The position numbers and the translations under genes are program-made. This document shows, piece by piece, positions 44,259-54,111 of a stretch of DNA of 62,065 bases (positions within the stretch are counted from its first letter, which is position 1; each line of letters starts with the position of its first letter). The stretch comes from Halanaerobium salsuginis (lineage in GTDB: Bacteria > Bacillota > Halanaerobiia > Halanaerobiales > Halanaerobiaceae), in NCBI RefSeq assembly GCF_900114545.1, contig NZ_FOTI01000015.1, positions 1 to 62,065 of the forward strand, in the 5' to 3' direction. Below the pieces are notes generated by a model. The model was given only the letters and a program-made list of their open reading frames with translations. It did no database searches and was not told the DNA's origin.

Positions 44259-45026
44259 TTACTTAGAATTACTTTCACTTAAAGATTCACCTTTATACTC
44301 ACTATAACCTGTTGTTTCAATTTTATTTGCCAGTTTTATGTCACCAGTTTCAACAATTTTACCATCTACTAAAATATGGACAAAATCCGGTTTAAGATAA
44401 TCTAGAATTTGATTATGGTGGGTAATTATTATCATTGCATTATCATCAGAAGCCAGCTTAGTAATACCTTCTGCTACTATTCTGGTAGCATCAACATCTA
44501 GTCCAGAATCTGTTTCATCAAGAATTGCAAGCTTTGGCTCTAAAACTGCCATCTGCAAAATCTCATTTTTCTTCTTTTCTCCACCGGAAAAACCTTTATT
44601 AAGATAACGATCAGCATAAGAACTATCAAATTCAAGTAAATCCATTTTCTCTTCCAATAAGAATTTAAAATCAAAAATACTTTGCTGTTCTCCGCTTACA
44701 GCAGTTTTAGCTGTTCTTAAAAAATTTTCTACTGTAATTCCTGGTATTTCCTGAGGATATTGAAATGATAAGAAAATCCCTTTTTTAGCTCTTTTATCAA
44801 CCTCTAATTCATTAATATTTTCACCTTTAAAAATAATCTCGCCATCAGTAATTTTATAATCTGGGTGTCCCATTAAAACATTAGCCAGAGTAGATTTACC
44901 AGCTCCATTAGGTCCCATGATTACATGAGTTTCACCCTTATTAACCTCAAGGTTAATTCCTTTTAAAATTGGTTGTGATTCAACTTCTGACTGCAAATTA
45001 TTTACTTTTAGCAGTTGTTTATCCAT
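44259..45026 (-). CDS. sufC: Fe-S assembly ATPase SufC
   Basis: ABC-type ATPase of SUF, cytosolic and not a transporter. Walker A GPNGAGKSTLANVLMG, ABC signature FSGGEKKKNEIL (the K-rich form of SufC), Walker B LAILDETDSGLD. 255 aa. AAGGAGATG precedes ATG. It heads the operon sufC-sufB-sufD-sufS-sufU; no sufA or sufR is nearby. Confidence 0.96.
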   Translation of the reverse strand: MDKQLLKVNNLQSEVESQPILKGINLEVNKGETHVIMGPNGAGKSTLANVLMGHPDYKITDGEIIFKGENINELEVDKRAKKGIFLSFQYPQEIPGITVENFLRTAKTAVSGEQQSIFDFKFLLEEKMDLLEFDSSYADRYLNKGFSGGEKKKNEILQMAVLEPKLAILDETDSGLDVDATRIVAEGITKLASDDNAMIIITHHNQILDYLKPDFVHILVDGKIVETGDIKLANKIETTGYSEYKGESLSESNSK

Positions 45027-45078
45027 ATCTATGTCATCTCCTTAATTAAAGTTATCTACTCAGCATTCTGCTATTTAT

Positions 45079-45107
45079 ATCCTACAACATTACTCAACTT
45101 TAGTCAA
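45079..45107 (-). promoter_or_regulatory. sigma-A promoter of the suf operon
   Basis: TTGACT (45102-45107), a 17-nt spacer and TAGGAT (45079-45084) on the minus strand, about 50 bases before sufC. I see no clear IscR/SufR-like palindrome. Confidence 0.6.
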
Positions 45108-45136
45108 GCTTATCAGAAAAAAAGTATTTTAAGCAA

Positions 45137-45160
45137 CAAAAAAAGCCGGTTAAACCGGCC
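45137..45160 (-). terminator. hairpin terminator between the AI-2E gene and the suf operon
   Basis: GCCGGTT/AACCGGC stem followed on the minus strand by TTTTTTT, just after the AI-2E family gene. Confidence 0.86.
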
Positions 45161-45166
45161 TATAAT

Positions 45167-46222
45167 TTATTTAGCTAAATATTTTTTCTTAAATAATAAT
45201 CTTAAAACTACATAAAGTGGCACAGCTGTCAAAGCACCTATAAAACCAAATAAATATACTCCTGATAAAACTACAAATAACACCATAACTGGATGAATCT
45301 CTAACTGTCTGCCCTGCACAAGGGGACGAATTACATTTCCTTCTAGATACTGAGCAATTATTATAATTACTAGAACACCTAAAAATAGAATCCAGCTATT
45401 TGTAATTGCTACTAAAACGGCTGGTAAACTGCCAAAAAGTGGGCCAATAATTGGAATCAAAGAAGTTATCATTGCAATAAAAGCCAGCGCTACAGCATTA
45501 GGTAGACCTATAATTAAAAATCCTGCCAACATTACAAGCCCCAGAAAAAATGCTACTACAAGCTGAGAACTAATAAAAGTTGAGAGCAGCTGATCTATCT
45601 CAACTGCTAATTCAGTAAAAACTTCCTTTTTATCTTCCGGCACTAAAGTAAGCAGATTAGCAAATATTTTTTGATCATCTTTTAAAAAATAAAATAATAC
45701 AAATGGAATCAATAAAATAATCAAACCAAAATTAGTAATTGAACTAAAAATCCCCATATAATTGTAAGAAGATAATTTTTGAGCTAATTCATCTAGATAA
45801 CTAAAAATTCTTTCTCGAATATTTAAGTTAGCTAAAAAACCATTTTCAATTGTAATATATTCTTTTAATTGATCAGCAATTTTAACTAAAAAATCATAAA
45901 AATAACTATAATTACCGGTTAGCTCTTTACCTTGATGATAAATAATACTACCGCCAAAATAAAAAACAAAACTTAAAATAATTACTACAATTAGAAAAGC
46001 AATTACAATAGAAATAGATTTATTATTTATCCATTTCTGCAGATAACGAACAAGCGGTCTAATTAAATAATAAAGAAAAGTTCCAAATAACAATGGCAAA
46101 AGGATAAAACTCATTACTGAAGTTAATGGACCTGTAAAATAAGGAATCTGGCCCAATAAAAAAATGATTAATAGAATAATAATTAGCGCATGACCTAGTT
46201 TAAAAAATTTTTCTTTGAGCAT
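45167..46222 (-). CDS. AI-2E family transporter
   Basis: Membrane protein of the AI-2E/TqsA/YdiK family (PF01594), 351 aa, with about seven to eight hydrophobic segments. Motif GLPNAVALAFIAMITSLIPIIGPLFGSLPA at about 240-270 is diagnostic. Members have been linked to autoinducer-2 export and to Na+/H+ exchange; the latter would suit a halophile. I use ATG 46222, behind GGGAGATGG; the ATG at 46240 would include that site. Confidence 0.85.
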   Translation of the reverse strand: MLKEKFFKLGHALIIILLIIFLLGQIPYFTGPLTSVMSFILLPLLFGTFLYYLIRPLVRYLQKWINNKSISIVIAFLIVVIILSFVFYFGGSIIYHQGKELTGNYSYFYDFLVKIADQLKEYITIENGFLANLNIRERIFSYLDELAQKLSSYNYMGIFSSITNFGLIILLIPFVLFYFLKDDQKIFANLLTLVPEDKKEVFTELAVEIDQLLSTFISSQLVVAFFLGLVMLAGFLIIGLPNAVALAFIAMITSLIPIIGPLFGSLPAVLVAITNSWILFLGVLVIIIIAQYLEGNVIRPLVQGRQLEIHPVMVLFVVLSGVYLFGFIGALTAVPLYVVLRLLFKKKYLAK

Positions 46223-46267
46223 TATACCATCTCCCAGCATTGAGTCCTTAAATAAATTATTTTAAAA

Positions 46268-46573
46268 TTACTTATGTTTACAATCTGCTGCAACAATTTT
46301 TACAGATTTAAGTACTACTGACAATAAATCAACTGAATGCTGTTGTTCCAACTCATCAGTTTTAGAAAAGACTTCGCCCCTAGATGTGGCTACATAACGG
46401 GCTGGCAATCTATTTAAGGCATAAGTTGCCATATCAAGCAAACATGATTTGCATTTACAAATATCTTTAAACTCTTCTCTATCCAGAATTTGATTAAGCT
46501 GATCTAGAACTATTTCTTCAGTTGTATTTGTTAATTCCTGCTGAAATACTTTTAATTCCTCTTTATTTAGCAT
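46268..46573 (-). CDS. ComFB family protein
   Basis: A 101-aa cytosolic protein with the ComFB signature: NTTEEIVLDQLNQIL, then C-K-C-x2-C (CKCKSC, about 39-44), which is followed by DMATYALNRLPARYVATSRG. ComFB is in the B. subtilis late-competence comF operon; it is of unknown biochemistry, and some homologues bind c-di-AMP/c-di-GMP. Here no comFA or comFC is near. AGGAGGAAT precedes ATG. Confidence 0.86.
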   Translation of the reverse strand: MLNKEELKVFQQELTNTTEEIVLDQLNQILDREEFKDICKCKSCLLDMATYALNRLPARYVATSRGEVFSKTDELEQQHSVDLLSVVLKSVKIVAADCKHK

Positions 46574-46644
46574 AAAATTTAATTCCTCCTTAACTAGCTA
46601 TTAATTTAAAACACATTATTTCTATAATTCTTTATTAAAAGCAA

Positions 46645-46672
46645 AAACCCTGCCTTAAATTAACAGGGTTAA
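46645..46672 (-). terminator. terminator of the decarboxylase operon
   Basis: AACCCTG and CAGGGTT arms followed on the minus strand by TTTTTGC, about 68 bases after the beta-subunit gene. Confidence 0.82.
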
Positions 46673-46739
46673 ATTATTTTTAGCTTTAAACAAAAATTTA
46701 AATATAATAATTACTAGTTTAAGCAGTAAATAAAAATTA

Positions 46740-47870
46740 TTAGCCAAGAATTGAAAGTAAAACTCCTGCTGCTACAGCAGATCCAATAACTCCTGCTACA
46801 TTAGGACCCATTGCATGCATTAATAAATAATTACCTGGATTAGCTTTATTCCCAAGTTTTTGAGCACAGCGAGCAGCTTCCGGTACTGCTGATACTCCTG
46901 CTGCTCCGATAATTGGATTTATTTTCCCACCAGAAAGCCGATGCATTAATTTACCCATCATTAAACCAGAAAATGTACTTAAGGCAAAGGCAGAAAGACC
47001 TAAAACAATAATTGAAATAAATTGTAAGGTAAAGAAATATTCTGCTTTTAAGCTGGCCCCCACACTAAGCATCAATAAAATTGTAATAATATTAATCATT
47101 GCTGTACTGGCTGTATCAGATAATCTTTTAGTAACTCCACTTTCTTTGAGAATATTACCCAACATTAACATTCCCACCAGAGTTAGAGCCTGAGGAACTA
47201 TTAATCCTACCACAAGTGAAACAAGTATAGGAAAAATTAATTTTTCAACTCGTGAAACTTCTCTTAACTGTTCCATTTCTATGCCACGTTCTTCTTTAGT
47301 AGTAAAAAATTTAATTATTGGTGGTTGAATTAACGGAACTAAAGCAATATAAATATAAGCTGCAATTGCAATTGCTCCCAATAAATGAGGTGCTAAAAGA
47401 GAAGTTAAATAAATTGAAGTCGGACCGTCTGCTCCCCCAATAATTGCAATTGATCCTGCTTCAGCAGGATTAAAACCCAATAAGCGTGAACCAAAAAAAG
47501 TAGTGAAAATCCCAAGCTGAGCTGCTGCCCCGAGCAGCATTGTTTTCGGCTGAGCTATTAAAGGGCCAAAATCAGTCATCGCTCCAATCCCTAGAAAAAT
47601 CAGAGGTGGATAAACACCTAATCTAACTCCAGTATATAAATAATGCAGTAACCCTCCAACTGCATTAGCTGTTGGTTCATTCATTAGGCCAGTTCCAGGT
47701 ATATTAGAAAGAAAAATGCCAAAACTAATTGGTAATAATAATAGAGGCTCATATTCTTTAAAAATTGCTAAATACATCAGCAAAGCTGAAATAATGATCA
47801 TTCCTACATGTCCCCAGCTTAACTGAACAAAACCACTTCCCTGTAAAAATACTAATATCTTGTCTATCAC
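46740..47870 (-). CDS. Na+-translocating decarboxylase beta subunit
   Basis: Membrane subunit that pumps Na+ during biotin-bound carboxyl release (OadB/MmdB/GcdB family, PF03977). 376 aa and about nine to eleven hydrophobic segments. The conserved Asp region GGADGPTSIYLTS (about 143-155) and the C-terminal GAAGVSAVPEAARCAQKLG, NYLLMHAMGPNVAGVIGSA are seen. Start GTG, behind AAGGAAGGTG. It is last of three co-directional genes with the biotin/delta fusion and alpha subunit upstream. Confidence 0.94.
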   Translation of the reverse strand: MIDKILVFLQGSGFVQLSWGHVGMIIISALLMYLAIFKEYEPLLLLPISFGIFLSNIPGTGLMNEPTANAVGGLLHYLYTGVRLGVYPPLIFLGIGAMTDFGPLIAQPKTMLLGAAAQLGIFTTFFGSRLLGFNPAEAGSIAIIGGADGPTSIYLTSLLAPHLLGAIAIAAYIYIALVPLIQPPIIKFFTTKEERGIEMEQLREVSRVEKLIFPILVSLVVGLIVPQALTLVGMLMLGNILKESGVTKRLSDTASTAMINIITILLMLSVGASLKAEYFFTLQFISIIVLGLSAFALSTFSGLMMGKLMHRLSGGKINPIIGAAGVSAVPEAARCAQKLGNKANPGNYLLMHAMGPNVAGVIGSAVAAGVLLSILG

Positions 47871-47938
47871 AAATAGTACACCTTCCTTTTAGCTATGCTA
47901 ACTAATGTATTAATTAATACTGTATTAATTAAAAAATA

Positions 47939-48655
47939 TTAATTTATTACAAATAATATATCGCCAGAATTAACATCAGAACCTTTTTCTACCGCTATGC
48001 TAGCTACTGTTCCTGCTGCAGGAGCTGTAATATCATTTTCCATTTTCATTGCTTCCAGAACAGCTAACTGCTGGCCCTGGGCAACTTTATCACCTTCTGC
48101 TACAGCAACTTTAATAATCTGGCCTGGCATTGGTGCTGTAATAGTTTTTCCTCCAGCGGTAGAAGTAGATTTTACTGGCTGCTTTGCCTTGTTTTTTATT
48201 TCAGCTGCTTTTTTTTGTACACTAGAACTACTTTCTTTACTTTCAGATCTTTTATTTAATGTGGAAAATTTATTTTTAGACATTGAGGATGTCGCTTGAA
48301 CTGACTTAACCTCAGCCTCATCTCCTGCTAATTTTTCAACTTCTACTTCATATGACTTCCCTTCAATAGTTATTTTATATTTTTGCAATTTTTTTCCCTC
48401 CTGAAAATTAATCGTATTTTCTTCTAAATATGCTCTAACAGCCGCTGTAATTAATAAATGTCTTACAGTTTCATCCTTCTCTGCTGCTAATACTATGTTT
48501 TTATTGATAGAATCAGCCGGTTTTCTACTACTACTAAAAAATTTAGTCATCAACCAACCCTGAATTTTTAAAATTATTGTTAATAAAAGTAAGACTAGAA
48601 AAACAACTGATAGTCCAATTACTGTGATTTCAAAAGTTTCACTAAGGACACCCAT
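47939..48655 (-). CDS. decarboxylase delta-biotin carrier fusion protein
   Basis: 238 aa. The N-terminus (about 1-35) is a single membrane segment like the OadG/MmdD delta/gamma subunit. A polar linker follows (about 120-165, rich in Ser/Lys). The C-terminal biotinyl domain (about 168-238) has AMKMEN with the biotin-accepting Lys at 204. In Veillonella and Propionigenium the membrane anchor and the biotin protein are usually separate genes (mmdD and mmdC); here they are joined. GGGAGGA precedes ATG. Confidence 0.87.
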   Translation of the reverse strand: MGVLSETFEITVIGLSVVFLVLLLLTIILKIQGWLMTKFFSSSRKPADSINKNIVLAAEKDETVRHLLITAAVRAYLEENTINFQEGKKLQKYKITIEGKSYEVEVEKLAGDEAEVKSVQATSSMSKNKFSTLNKRSESKESSSSVQKKAAEIKNKAKQPVKSTSTAGGKTITAPMPGQIIKVAVAEGDKVAQGQQLAVLEAMKMENDITAPAAGTVASIAVEKGSDVNSGDILFVIN

Positions 48656-48731
48656 AAACTTCCTCCCAACTTAATAGATATTTAAATTTCAATTAAACAG
48701 CTCTTTACTAGATAGTAATCCTGCTTCCTGT

Positions 48732-50282
48732 TTAGAGAGGAATATTACCATGCTTTTTAGCTTCTGCTGTTTCTTTTTTATTAATCATCATTTCTAAACC
48801 GTTAATTAATTTATAGCGAGTTTCTTCCATTTTAATAATATCATTAACCATACCACGTTTGGCTGCAATATATGGATTAGCAAAATTATCTTTATATTCT
48901 TCTATTTTTTGCTGTCGCAATGACTTTGAATCTTCTGCTGCAGCAATTTCTTTTCGATAAATTACATTAGCTGCTCCTTCTGGTCCCATAACTGCAATTT
49001 CTGCTATTGGCCAGGCATAAACTAAATCTGCCCGCACGGATCGACTGCCCATTGCTATGTAAGCTCCTCCATAAGCTTTTCGCATAATTAAAGTTATTTT
49101 AGGTACTGTAGCTTCTGAGTAAGCATATAATACTTTAGCCCCATGTCTAATTACTCCTCCAAATTCCTGTTCTACACCAGGTAAATAACCTGGAACATCA
49201 ACTAGACTAATAATTGGTATATTAAAACTATCACAAAAGCGGATAAAACGAGCAATTTTAGTTGAAGCATCAATATTTAAACAACCAGCTAGAAATTGAG
49301 GTTGATTAGCTACTATACCAACACTTCTTCCATTAAGTCGGGCCAATCCTATTACAGCATTTTTAGCAAAATAGGGCTGTACTTCTAAAAAACTATCCTG
49401 ATCAACTAAAATATTAATCACTGTTTTAACATCATAAGCTTTTTTAGGATTTTCATTAATTATTGAAGTTAATTCTACTGTACTTCTACCTGGATCATCA
49501 GCAGATTCAATTACAGGTGGTTTTTCCTGATAGTTATCTGGTAAATAACTAAGCAATCTTTTAATTTTATCCAGAGCTGCTGCTTCATCAGGCTCTAAAA
49601 AGTGAGCTACACCACTGATTTCATTGTGAGTAGCGGCTCCCCCTAATTCTTCAGCAGAAACTTCTTCTCCAGTAACTGATTTAACAACACTAGGACCAGT
49701 AATAAACATTTTACTTGTCTGATCAACCATAAAAATAAAATCAGTAATTGCAGGCGAATAAACAGCCCCTCCTGCACAGGGTCCTAAAATAGCTGTTAAT
49801 TGTGGAACTACTCCTGACGCTTTAGTATTGCGATAAAAAATTTCTCCATAACCGTTTAGAGAATCAATTCCTTCGTTAATCCTGGCTCCACCTGAATCAT
49901 TTAAGCCAATAATTGGTGCGCCATTCTTAACGGCTAGATCCATTACTTGAGTTATCTTTTGAGCATGTGCTTCCCCAACTGAGCCCCCCATAACAGTAAA
50001 ATCTTGAGCATAAACATAAACTAAACGACCATCGATAGTACCATAACCTACTACAACCCCTTCTCCTGGGACTTCTTTTTCATCCATGCCAAGCGAAGTA
50101 CTTCTATTTTCAACAAAAATATTTAACTCATTAAAACTGCCCTCATCCAACAAATAATTTATTCTTTCCCGGGCAGTATGCTTTCCTTTTTGATGCTGCT
50201 TATCAATTCTATTTTTTCCACCACCAGCCTGAATATTTTCTTTTTTGCCTGCTAGTAAATCTTCTTTTTCTTCTACTGACAT
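48732..50282 (-). CDS. mmdA: methylmalonyl-CoA-type decarboxylase alpha (carboxyltransferase)
   Basis: Carboxyltransferase that moves the carboxyl group of an acyl-CoA (probably methylmalonyl-CoA) to biotin. 516 aa, two crotonase-like halves. Signatures: GGGKNRIDKQHQKGKHTARERI, DFTVMGGSVGEAHAQKI, GDSGGARI-like NDSGGARINEGID, GPCAGGAVYSPA, and the C-half DVPGYLPGVEQEFGGVIRHGAK and MRKAYGGAYIAMGS. Propionyl-CoA carboxylase beta is the alternative, but the Na+-pump subunit in the same run favours the decarboxylase. GAGGAGG precedes ATG. First in the three-gene unit. Confidence 0.9.
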   Translation of the reverse strand: MSVEEKEDLLAGKKENIQAGGGKNRIDKQHQKGKHTARERINYLLDEGSFNELNIFVENRSTSLGMDEKEVPGEGVVVGYGTIDGRLVYVYAQDFTVMGGSVGEAHAQKITQVMDLAVKNGAPIIGLNDSGGARINEGIDSLNGYGEIFYRNTKASGVVPQLTAILGPCAGGAVYSPAITDFIFMVDQTSKMFITGPSVVKSVTGEEVSAEELGGAATHNEISGVAHFLEPDEAAALDKIKRLLSYLPDNYQEKPPVIESADDPGRSTVELTSIINENPKKAYDVKTVINILVDQDSFLEVQPYFAKNAVIGLARLNGRSVGIVANQPQFLAGCLNIDASTKIARFIRFCDSFNIPIISLVDVPGYLPGVEQEFGGVIRHGAKVLYAYSEATVPKITLIMRKAYGGAYIAMGSRSVRADLVYAWPIAEIAVMGPEGAANVIYRKEIAAAEDSKSLRQQKIEEYKDNFANPYIAAKRGMVNDIIKMEETRYKLINGLEMMINKKETAEAKKHGNIPL

Positions 50283-50466
50283 TAAATCGCCTCCTCAAGT
50301 AAACTGTCAGTCAAATATTTTCTTATCAAAACATTAGAATGATATTTTATAAAATAATTATAATTAAACTAGTTAATAACAAAATGATTTAATTAATGAC
50401 ACAATTAAGGATAGCAAAAAACTGACCACAAGTCAACTAATAATTATGTTTTTTTCATAAAACTAT

Positions 50467-50504
50467 AAAACCCCTAAATTGCAAACAACAATTTAGGGGT
50501 TTTT
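50467..50504 (-). terminator. terminator of the chemoreceptor gene
   Basis: AAAACCCCTAAATTG and CAATTTAGGGGTTTT form a 15-bp stem around an 8-base loop, with T-runs on both strands. The rest of 50283-50551 shows nothing I can name. Confidence 0.86.
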
Positions 50505-50551
50505 AAATTACTAATAAAGACTATTTTTAAATTAAACATAGGTTAATTCTT

Positions 50552-52291
50552 CTAATTTTTATATTTAGATATTAAGACAGTTAAACTCTGAGCCATCTCC
50601 GCCAGATCTTCAGCTGCACTTACTATCTCAATAGTTGAATTACTCTGTTCATCAGAAGCGGTTGCTACTTGCTCTGCAATGACAGCTGATTGCGAACTAA
50701 TTTCAGTTATTTCTTCTATTGCTTTAGTAACTTCAGAACTGCTCAGCTTCATATCCTGTGAGTTACCTGCTATTTCTTTAATCAAAGCAATTAATTTTTC
50801 GACCACATCTTCTATTTCAATAAAAGTGTTTTCAACTTCATTTACAGCTTCATTGCTAGCTTTTACTCCTTGATCAGATTGAGCAATAATTCTAGTTGTA
50901 TCATCAACTTTATTTTGAATTTCCTTAATTAAAGTATTTATTTCATCTGTTGCTTGAGCAGATTCTTCAGCTAGTCCTCTAATCTCTTCAGCTACTACAC
51001 TAAATCCACGACCAGCTTCTCCAGCCCGGGCTGCCTCTATAGCTGCATTTAAAGCTAACAAATTTGTCTGAGCAGCAATTCCAGTTATTATCTCAATTAT
51101 TTTACCAATTTGCCCGGAAAGTTGATCTAGTTCAGTAACTCTTGCCAGAACATGCTGCTGATTATCTACTACTAGAGAAATCTGCTGAGCAGTAATATCT
51201 ACTGCTTCATTACCCTGTTCAATATTAGTTCCAGCTTTTATTGCCTCAGCTTTTATTATCTCTGACTTATCGCTAATTATATCTATTTTATTTTCTAACT
51301 CTTCAATATTCTCTTTTGTTCTGCTCAACATCTTATTCTGCTCTACGGTTCCAGCAGCAAGCCTATTAATTGAACTGCTAACCTCATCTGCTGAAGCTGA
51401 CATTTCCTGACTGCTAGCCGAAAGTTCCTGACTAGAAGCTGCTAAATTATTAGCTATATCTGATTCTTCAGTAATTGACTTCCCTAAATTAAACTGCATT
51501 TCTTGCAGAGCAGCTGCAATAGCACCAATTTCATCTTTACGCTTAGAGTATTTAGCAAGTTGAGGAGCTTCATTCAAACGCAAGTCAAAACCAGCAAGTT
51601 TATCAATTGATCCTGTCAGAAATTTAACAGGTTGAGCAAGATAATTGGCAATTAAATAAGTTAAAACTAAAGCTACTAATAATATAATTATGCCGATTAA
51701 TAAAAATTTATTTCTAAGTTCAAGATAGGAGCTTCTAATATTATCAAGATACACCCCTGTCCCAACTATCCATCCCCAGGGCTCAAATTCTTTAACAAAA
51801 GATAATTTCGGCTCAATTCTACTTTGATTATCATAATACTGCCATTTATATTCAACAAAGCCAGCCGAATTAGCTTCAACTGTTGCTACCATTTCTTTAA
51901 ATAAATATTTACCATCTTTATCCTGAATTGAGCCAACATTCTGACCAATTAAATTTTTAGAATAAGGATGCATGATTATCTCAGGTTGATGATTATTAAT
52001 CCAGAAATAATCTTTATTACCAGGACCAAAGGTCATCTTTTCAACTGCTGCTGCAGCTCTCTGTTGTGCTTGATCTTTAGTCAAAGAACCACTTGCTTGC
52101 TGCTGATAATAATAATTAATTACCCCCTGAGCAGCTTCTACCATTTCCTTAACCTGAGCCTGCTTTTGCTGATAGAGAGTTGCATTTAAATTATTTAGCG
52201 CATAAAAGCCAAGTGAAAAAACAGTTAGAATAATCAAGACAACTATAAAAATTATCATTTTTTCTTTTATTCCAAATCTTATTTTCTGCAT
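50552..52291 (-). CDS. methyl-accepting chemotaxis protein with single Cache sensor
   Basis: A 579-aa receptor: membrane segment at about 11-33, an extracytoplasmic Cache domain (about 40-190) with the [13 protein letters not shown] and [13 protein letters not shown] motifs of sCache_2, a second membrane segment (about 200-220), HAMP and a long methyl-accepting coiled coil with [17 protein letters not shown] at its tip. sCache_2 receptors usually bind small organic acids. The ATG at 52291 is used, six bases behind GGGGG; the frame to 52375 has no ribosome-binding site and adds non-family residues. No che genes are in the window. Confidence 0.93.
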   Translation of the reverse strand: MQKIRFGIKEKMIIFIVVLIILTVFSLGFYALNNLNATLYQQKQAQVKEMVEAAQGVINYYYQQQASGSLTKDQAQQRAAAAVEKMTFGPGNKDYFWINNHQPEIIMHPYSKNLIGQNVGSIQDKDGKYLFKEMVATVEANSAGFVEYKWQYYDNQSRIEPKLSFVKEFEPWGWIVGTGVYLDNIRSSYLELRNKFLLIGIIILLVALVLTYLIANYLAQPVKFLTGSIDKLAGFDLRLNEAPQLAKYSKRKDEIGAIAAALQEMQFNLGKSITEESDIANNLAASSQELSASSQEMSASADEVSSSINRLAAGTVEQNKMLSRTKENIEELENKIDIISDKSEIIKAEAIKAGTNIEQGNEAVDITAQQISLVVDNQQHVLARVTELDQLSGQIGKIIEIITGIAAQTNLLALNAAIEAARAGEAGRGFSVVAEEIRGLAEESAQATDEINTLIKEIQNKVDDTTRIIAQSDQGVKASNEAVNEVENTFIEIEDVVEKLIALIKEIAGNSQDMKLSSSEVTKAIEEITEISSQSAVIAEQVATASDEQSNSTIEIVSAAEDLAEMAQSLTVLISKYKN

Positions 52292-52412
52292 TTGCTTCCC
52301 CCTAGTTTTAACTAAAATAGATATTATTATTTGATTAAAAATATTTAATAAATAAAAATGTTCCGCTGCAGACAAAATTAATATATTAAACTAAGTTTGA
52401 TTTAAATAATAG

Positions 52413-53381
52413 TTAGTATTTTAAATTAAAACTAACTTGATTATTTAAGGGTTCACCAGCCAAATATTTAAGCAAATTATGCTTAAAAAGCTGATAGCGT
52501 CGGCTGTCATTACCAGGTTCAAAACCAGAGCTATGAGAAGTTAAAATAACGTTATCGAGATCCCAGAGTTCACTATCTACTGGCAGAGGTTCAGGTGTAG
52601 TGACATCTAAGCCAGCTCCAGCAATCGAATCTGTTTTAAGAGCTCTAATTAAAGCTGCTTGATCAATTAATGATCCTCTTCCAATATTGACCAGAAAGGC
52701 ATTATCATTCATAATTTTTAATTCTGCTTCCCCAATTATTCCCTGAGTTGCTGGAGTAGATGGTAAAGTTAAAATTACATAGTCAGCTAATTTTAGTACT
52801 GTTAAAAGTTGATCTGTTAAATAAATTTTGTCGACATAAGTTGGCTTTTCACACATAGTTCGCTTAACTACCAGAACATCTGCTCCAAAATCTTTCACGC
52901 GTTGAGCAACTGTCTGACCAATATCACCAAAACCCAATACAGCCACTGTAGAATTAAATAAACCTGGTCTGGGATCCAGACGCTGCCAATTTCGTTTCTG
53001 TTTTTGATAAGCATATTGCTGCAAATTTCTACTATAAGCAAAGATCATCCCGAGAACATGCTCAGCAATAGCTTTTCCATAAACACCACTCGAATTAGTT
53101 AAAATGAAATCAGGATTATAATAAAGAGCAGAATCTGCATAACTATCAGCTCCAGCACTTGGCAGCTGAATCCATTTAAGATTTTTAGCCTCTGGTAATA
53201 GATTTTTATTAGGCCAGCCAAAAATTATTTCGGCCTCTGTAACATCAGTCCTCTTTACCTCATCAGCTTCCCTTAGCTCTATTTCCAAATCATTTTTAGC
53301 ACCTATTTCTAAAATTTCTGTAAAATCTTTAGCTGAAATATCAAAAATATCATTTGTAATAATCAAAAGTTTAGCTTTCAT
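52413..53381 (-). CDS. D-2-hydroxyacid dehydrogenase
   Basis: NAD(P)-dependent dehydrogenase of the formate/glycerate family, 322 aa. The catalytic residues sit in the usual layout: substrate-loop Gly near 75-80, Rossmann motif VLGFGDIGQTVAQR (about 146-159), the NIGRGSLID Arg (about 232), Glu in TPEPLP and the His in TSHSSGFEP (about 285). Substrate unknown. GAGGCTC precedes ATG. Confidence 0.88.
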   Translation of the reverse strand: MKAKLLIITNDIFDISAKDFTEILEIGAKNDLEIELREADEVKRTDVTEAEIIFGWPNKNLLPEAKNLKWIQLPSAGADSYADSALYYNPDFILTNSSGVYGKAIAEHVLGMIFAYSRNLQQYAYQKQKRNWQRLDPRPGLFNSTVAVLGFGDIGQTVAQRVKDFGADVLVVKRTMCEKPTYVDKIYLTDQLLTVLKLADYVILTLPSTPATQGIIGEAELKIMNDNAFLVNIGRGSLIDQAALIRALKTDSIAGAGLDVTTPEPLPVDSELWDLDNVILTSHSSGFEPGNDSRRYQLFKHNLLKYLAGEPLNNQVSFNLKY

Positions 53382-53446
53382 TTTGAGCCTCCTCTATTTA
53401 TCCTGGTAATGTTAGTCATTAATTTAGATTAATCCGGCTATCCTAA

Positions 53447-54007
53447 TTAGATTTTTTTTAACTCATCATTTTTTGCAATAATATTTTTTACATCTAGCAG
53501 CATTTCGGATATCGGTTTAACCTCTTCTATTTTTAAAATCGGACAGTTAAGCCTCTGTAACCATTCTAAATGAGTCCGTTTATTTCTGAATTCAGTATAA
53601 TCATAATCATAACGAGCTGCTGAATCAAGAAATTGCAAATGGCGCTGATACATTTTACCTCCTGGTAAAACAGCACTACCAAATCTTTTTTGTTCTCTTT
53701 TCTTTAATCTATCTAACCGAATAGTAATTGGAGCCCAGAGATAAATTACTAAATTGAATTCTGCCATAAAAATGTCACCCCAACCACACAGGGAACCACT
53801 AATTAGCCAATTAGTTTCTTGGGTTAAATCGGAACTTAATAGTTCCCTCCTCTCAGCAATAGATCTCACTTTCTGAAAAGGGGGTGTGGTTTGCTTCCAG
53901 AAATAATTATCTGCATCAAAATGAGCCAGCCCATATTTTTGACTAATTGCTTTTCCTAAAGTTGTTGTTCCAGAACCAGAAGGTCCTAAAATATGTATTT
54001 TTAACAT
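53447..54007 (-). CDS. P-loop nucleotide kinase-like protein
   Basis: A 186-aa P-loop NTPase resembling adenylate/shikimate kinase-type proteins (AAA_17/AAA_18). Walker A GPSGSGTTTLG is at about 8-18; the DADNYFW region and lid-like RLKKREQKRFG with later Arg residues are typical of this family. The middle WLISGSLCGWGDIF may hold Walker B-like function. Substrate unknown. AGAGGG precedes ATG; it follows the dehydrogenase gene's promoter side by 65 bases. Confidence 0.8.
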   Translation of the reverse strand: MLKIHILGPSGSGTTTLGKAISQKYGLAHFDADNYFWKQTTPPFQKVRSIAERRELLSSDLTQETNWLISGSLCGWGDIFMAEFNLVIYLWAPITIRLDRLKKREQKRFGSAVLPGGKMYQRHLQFLDSAARYDYDYTEFRNKRTHLEWLQRLNCPILKIEEVKPISEMLLDVKNIIAKNDELKKI

Positions 54008-54111
54008 TTATTAATCCCTCTTAACCTAGCTTTAATTTTAAAAATATAATTTTCTCTAATTAAATAATTAATTAACTTTTATTATACCATATCTTTTTTT
54101 AATTAACATCC

